Below are positions 60,083-64,000 of a stretch of DNA of 64,000 bases, piece by piece. This DNA comes from Pachydiplax longipennis (Eukaryota > Arthropoda > Insecta > Odonata > Libellulidae). The notes below the pieces were generated by a model that searched no databases, was not told the origin of the DNA, and saw nothing but the letters and a program-made list of their open reading frames with translations. Each line of letters starts with the position of its first letter. The first letter of the stretch is position 1. The DNA lies in contig JAVFKF010000021.1 of the NCBI GenBank assembly GCA_036926295.1, forward strand, positions 4,400,111 through 4,464,110, written 5' to 3'. A program made the translations under genes and the position numbers.

Positions 60083-63000
60083 TTGGGTTGGGTTGGGTTG
60101 GGTTGGGTTGGGTTGGGTTGGGTTGGGTTGGGTTGGGTTGGGTTGGGTTGGGTTGGGTTGGGTTGGGTTGGGTTGGGTTGGGTTGGGTTGGGTTGGGTTG
60201 GGTTGGGTTGGGTTGGGTTGGGTTGGGTTGGGTTGGGTTGGGTTGGGTTGGGTTGGGTTGGGTTGGGTTGGGTTGGGTTGGGTTGGGTTGGGTTGGGTTG
60301 GGTTGGGTTGGGTTGGGTTGGGTTGGGTTGGGTTGGGTTGGGTTGGGTTGGGTTGGGTTGGGTTGGGTTGGGTTGGGTTGGGTTGGGTTGGGTTGGGTTG
60401 GGTTGGGTTGGGTTGGGTTGGGTTGGGTTGGGTTGGGTTGGGTTGGGTTGGGTTGGGTTGGGTTGGGTTGGGTTGGGTTGGGTTGGGTTGGGTTGGGTTG
60501 GGTTGGGTTGGGTTGGGTTGGGTTGGGTTGGGTTGGGTTGGGTTGGGTTGGGTTGGGTTGGGTTGGGTTGGGTTGGGTTGGGTTGGGTTGGGTTGGGTTG
60601 GGTTGGGTTGGGTTGGGTTGGGTTGGGTTGGGTTGGGTTGGGTTGGGTTGGGTTGGGTTGGGTTGGGTTGGGTTGGGTTGGGTTGGGTTGGGTTGGGTTG
60701 GGTTGGGTTGGGTTGGGTTGGGTTGGGTTGGGTTGGGTTGGGTTGGGTTGGGTTGGGTTGGGTTGGGTTGGGTTGGGTTGGGTTGGGTTGGGTTGGGTTG
60801 GGTTGGGTTGGGTTGGGTTGGGTTGGGTTGGGTTGGGTTGGGTTGGGTTGGGTTGGGTTGGGTTGGGTTGGGTTGGGTTGGGTTGGGTTGGGTTGGGTTG
60901 GGTTGGGTTGGGTTGGGTTGGGTTGGGTTGGGTTGGGTTGGGTTGGGTTGGGTTGGGTTGGGTTGGGTTGGGTTGGGTTGGGTTGGGTTGGGTTGGGTTG
61001 GGTTGGGTTGGGTTGGGTTGGGTTGGGTTGGGTTGGGTTGGGTTGGGTTGGGTTGGGTTGGGTTGGGTTGGGTTGGGTTGGGTTGGGTTGGGTGGGTTGG
61101 GTTGGGTTGGGTTGGGTTGGGTTGGGTTGGGTTGGGTTGGGTTGGGTTGGGTTGGGTTGGGTTGGGTTGGTTGGGTTGGGTTGGGTTGGGTTGGGTTGGG
61201 TTGGGTTGGGTTGGGTTGGGTTGGGTTGGGTTGGGTTGGGTTGGGTTGGGTTGGGTTGGGTTGGGTTGGGTTGGGTTGGGTTGGGTTGGGTTGGGTTGGG
61301 TTGGGTTGGGTTGGGTTGGGTTGGGTTGGGTTGGGTTGGGTTGGGTTGGGTTGGGTTGGGTTGGGTTGGGTTGGGTTGGGTTGGGTTGGGTTGGGTTGGG
61401 TTGGGTTGGGTTGGGTTGGGTTGGGTTGGGTTGGGTTGGGTTGGGTTGGGTTGGGTTGGGTTGGGTTGGGTTGGGTTGGGTTGGGTTGGGTTGGGTTGGG
61501 TTGGTTGGGTTGGGTTGGGTTGGGTTGGGTTGGGTTGGGTTGGGTTGGGTTGGGTTGGGTTGGGTTGGGTTGGGTTGGGTTGGGTTGGGTTGGGTTGGGT
61601 TGGGTTGGGTTGGGTTGGGTTGGGTTGGGTTGGGTTGGGTTGGGTTGGGTTGGGTTGGGTTGGGTTGGGTTGGGTTGGGTTGGGTTGGGTTGGGTTGGGT
61701 TGGGTTGGGTTGGGTTGGGTTGGGTTGGGTTGGGTTGGGTTGGGTTGGGTTGGGTTGGGTTGGGTTGGGGTTGGGTTGGGTTGGGTTGGGTTGGGTTGGG
61801 TTGGGTTGGGTTGGGTTGGGTTGGGTTGGGTTGGGTTGGGTTGGGTTGGGTTGGGTTGGGTTGGGTTGGGTTGGGTTGGGTTGGGTTGGGTTGGGTTGGG
61901 TTGGGTTGGGTTGGGTTGGGTTGGGTTGGGTTGGGTTGGGTTGGGTTGGGTTGGGTTGGGTTGGGTTGGGTTGGGTTGGGTTGGGTTGGGTTGGGTTGGG
62001 TTGGGTTGGGTTGGGTTGGGTTGGGTTGGGTTGGGTTGGGTTGGGTTGGGTTGGGTTGGGTTGGGTTGGGTTGGGTTGGGTTGGGTTGGGGTTGGGTTGG
62101 GTTGGGTTGGGTTGGGTTGGGTTGGGTTGGGTTGGGTTGGGTTGGGTTGGGTTGGGTTGGGTTGGGTTGGGTTGGGTTGGGTTGGGTTGGGTTGGGTTGG
62201 GTTGGGTTGGGTTGGGTTGGGTTGGGTTGGGTTGGGTTGGGTTGGGTTGGGTTGGGTTGGGTTGGGTTGGGTTGGGTTGGGTTGGGTTGGGTTGGGTTGG
62301 GTTGGGTTGGGTTGGGTTGGGTTGGGTTGGGTTGGGTTGGGTTGGGTTGGGTTGGGTTGGGTTGGGTTGGGTTGGGTTGGGTTGGGTTGGGTTGGGTTGG
62401 GTTGGGTTGGGTTGGGTTGGGTTGGGTTGGGTTGGGTTGGGTTGGGTTGGGTTGGGTTGGGTTGGGTTGGGTTGGGTTGGGTTGGGTTGGGTTGGGTTGG
62501 GTTGGGTTGGGTTGGGTTGGGTTGGGTTGGGTTGGGTTGGGTTGGGTTGGGTTGGGTTGGGTTGGGTTGGGTTGGGTTGGGTTGGGTTGGGTTGGGTTGG
62601 GTTGGGTTGGGTTGGGTTGGGTTGGGTTGGGTTGGGTTGGTTGGGTTGGGTTGGGTTGGGTTGGGTTGGGTTGGGTTGGGTTGGGTTGGGTTGGGTTGGG
62701 TTGGGTTGGGTTGGGTTGGGTTGGGTTGGGTTGGGTTGGGTTGGGTTGGGTTGGTTGGGTTGGGTTGGGTTGGGTTGGGTTGGGTTGGGTTGGGTTGGGT
62801 TGGGTTGGGTTGGGTTGGGTTGGGTTGGGTTGGGTTGGGTTGGGTTGGGTTGGGTTGGGTTGGGTTGGGTTGGGTTGGGTTGGGTTGGGTTGGGTTGGGT
62901 TGGGTTGGGTTGGGTTGGGTTGGGTTGGGTTGGGTTGGGTTGGGTTGGGTTGGGTTGGTTGGGTTGGGTTGGGTTGGGTTGGGTTGGGTTGGGTTGGGTT

Positions 63001-63962
63001 GGGTTGGGTTGGGTTGGGTTGGGTTGGGTTGGGTTGGGTTGGGTTGGGTTGGGTTGGGTTGGGTTGGGTTGGGTTGGGTTGGGTTGGGTTGGGTTGGGTT
63101 GGGTTGGGTTGGGTTGGGTTGGGTTGGGTTGGGTTGGGTTGGGTTGGGTTGGGTTGGGTTGGGTTGGGTTGGGTTGGGTTGGGTTGGGTTGGGTTGGGTT
63201 GGGTTGGGTTGGGGTTGGGTTGGGTTGGGTTGGGTTGGGTTGGGTTGGGTTGGGTTGGGTTGGGTTGGGTTGGGTTGGGTTGGGTTGGGTTGGGTTGGGT
63301 TGGGTTGGGTTGGGTTGGGTTGGGTTGGGTTGGGTTGGGTTGGGTTGGGTTGGGTTGGGTTGGGTTGGGTTGGGTTGGGTTGGGTTGGGTTGGGTTGGGT
63401 TGGGTTGGGTTGGGTTGGGTTGGGTTGGGTTGGGTTGGGTTGGGTTGGGTTGGGTTGGGTTGGGTTGGGTTGGGTTGGGTTGGGTTGGGTTGGGTTGGGT
63501 TGGGTTGGGTTGGGTTGGGTTGGGTTGGGTTGGGTTGGGTTGGGTTGGGTTGGGTTGGGTTGGGTTGGGTTGGGTTGGGTTGGGTTGGGTTGGGTTGGGT
63601 TGGGTTGGGTTGGGTTGGGTTGGGTTGGGTTGGGTTGGGTTGGGTTGGGTTGGGTTGGGTTGGGTTGGGTTGGGTTGGGTTGGGTTGGGTTGGGTTGGGT
63701 TGGGTTGGGTTGGGTTGGGTTGGGTTGGGTTGGGTTGGTTGGGTTGGGTTGGGTTGGGTTGGGTTGGGTTGGGTTGGTTGGGTTGGGTTGGGTTGGGTTG
63801 GGTTGGGTTGGGTTGGGTTGGGTTGGGTTGGGTTGGGTTGGGTTGGGTTGGGTTGGGTTGGGTTGGGTTGGGTTGGGTTGGGTTGGGTTGGGTTGGGTTG
63901 GGTTGGGTTGGGTTGGGTTGGGTTGGGTTGGGTTGGGTTGGGTTGGGTTGGGTTGGGTTGGG

Positions 63963-64000
63963 TGGGTTGGGTTGGGTTGGGTGTGGGTTGGGTTGGTTGG
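63963..64000 (+). repeat. Distal edge of the telomere array in the window
   Basis: The last 38 bases contain TGGG at 63963, a GTGTGGG interruption near 63981 and a TTGG unit at the edge, a denser set of breaks than in most of the array. The window ends within repeat. This could be the true end of an assembled chromosome, where read depth and accuracy usually fall, or the array could continue beyond. Confidence 0.6.

Larger units (their letters stand above)
56992..64000 (+). repeat. Telomere repeat array (TTGGG)n
   Basis: About 7.0 kb, or about 1400 units, of the pentamer TTGGG, with the G-rich strand 5' to 3' toward the right edge. That is the orientation of a right-hand chromosome end. Variant units are sparse: TTGG near 57297, 57381, 57720, 57759, 57803, 58047, 58076, 59858, 61167, 61501, 62637, 62751, 62955, 63735 and 63774; TGGG near 59015, 59545, 59699, 61093 and 63963; a T3 unit near 59299; G4 units near 61767, 62088 and 63211. 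There are long perfect runs, for example 58080-59014 and 60083-61092. No retrotransposon or satellite interrupts the array. Telomerase synthesis is the usual source of such arrays. G-triplet runs can form G-quadruplexes. Confidence 0.97.

Noticed and set aside
56992..64000. Interstitial telomere-like repeat instead of a chromosome end
   Set aside because: The array runs to the window edge in the orientation of a right-hand end, is long and clean, and is bordered by subtelomeric satellite on one side only. Sequence beyond 64000 would be needed to exclude it fully.
1..64000. tRNA, rRNA, telomerase RNA or retrotransposon of the telomere-targeted type
   Set aside because: I found no cloverleaf, ribosomal motif, CCCAA-type template outside the array, reverse transcriptase motif or poly-A-tailed element in either strand.

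Overview
This window contains no recognisable gene. It reads as the end of a eukaryotic linear chromosome in two parts. About 57 kb of AT-rich subtelomeric satellite (positions 1 to about 56993, monomer about 329 bp, roughly 170 monomers) is followed by about 7 kb of the five-base telomere repeat TTGGG (about 56992 to 64000). The G-rich strand of the telomere runs 5' to 3' toward the right edge, as expected if the physical chromosome end is at or just beyond position 64000. TTGGG is one base away from TTAGG, the common arthropod telomere repeat. I recall TTGGG-type telomeres from some beetles, so an insect is a reasonable guess, but the sequence alone does not fix the lineage.

The satellite runs in one orientation from 1 to about 54976. 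Its monomers fall into a few classes with shared diagnostic variants, called here A, B, C, D and E. Class A has GCAAGAAAATCGCACGAAAT, GTAACGAAAAAAC and TAGCTAGCGTTTCC. Class B has GCACGTTATTTCGAAATATA, AATCGAGG and CAGCCAGC. Class C has ACGGTAAGTTTC in place of CCGAAAAGTTTC. Class D has GTAGCTAGCTTTTCC and AGAATTTAACATATACC. Class E has GTAACAAAAAACTG. Monomer positions are given by an anchor, the TTA of GTGATTTTTAG, first at 209 and then about every 329 bp.

Classes recur in fixed orders, giving several generations of higher-order repeats. There are 7-monomer units of about 2302 bp (2.8-7.4 kb) and 2304 bp (47.8-52.4 kb, two close copies). A 2769-bp unit carries a scarred 139-bp monomer (13.3-18.8 kb). 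Dispersed long-range copies lie at offsets of about 6904, 10797 and 5583 bp. A-rich blocks dominate to about 23 kb, B/C-rich blocks from 23 to 47 kb, and a mixed block follows to 55 kb.

At about 54977 the satellite flips strand. The last 2 kb before the telomere (54977-56993) is an inverted copy of the stretch just to its left. The 260-bp inner arms (54624-54883 and 54977-55236) differ at one base that I can see, around a 93-bp spacer. Further out the arms still match class by class, but the right arm holds one more monomer, and the left arm has a chimeric monomer at that place. The inverted arm is cut in mid-monomer by the telomere at a T-tract followed by GGG.

The many open frames of about 60 to 119 codons in the satellite are by-products of the repeat and are not annotated as genes. 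No tRNA, rRNA, transposon, CRISPR array or operon-like structure was seen. The points of interest are the subtelomeric fold-back, the layered repeat history, and the short TTGGG telomere with its clustered variants.
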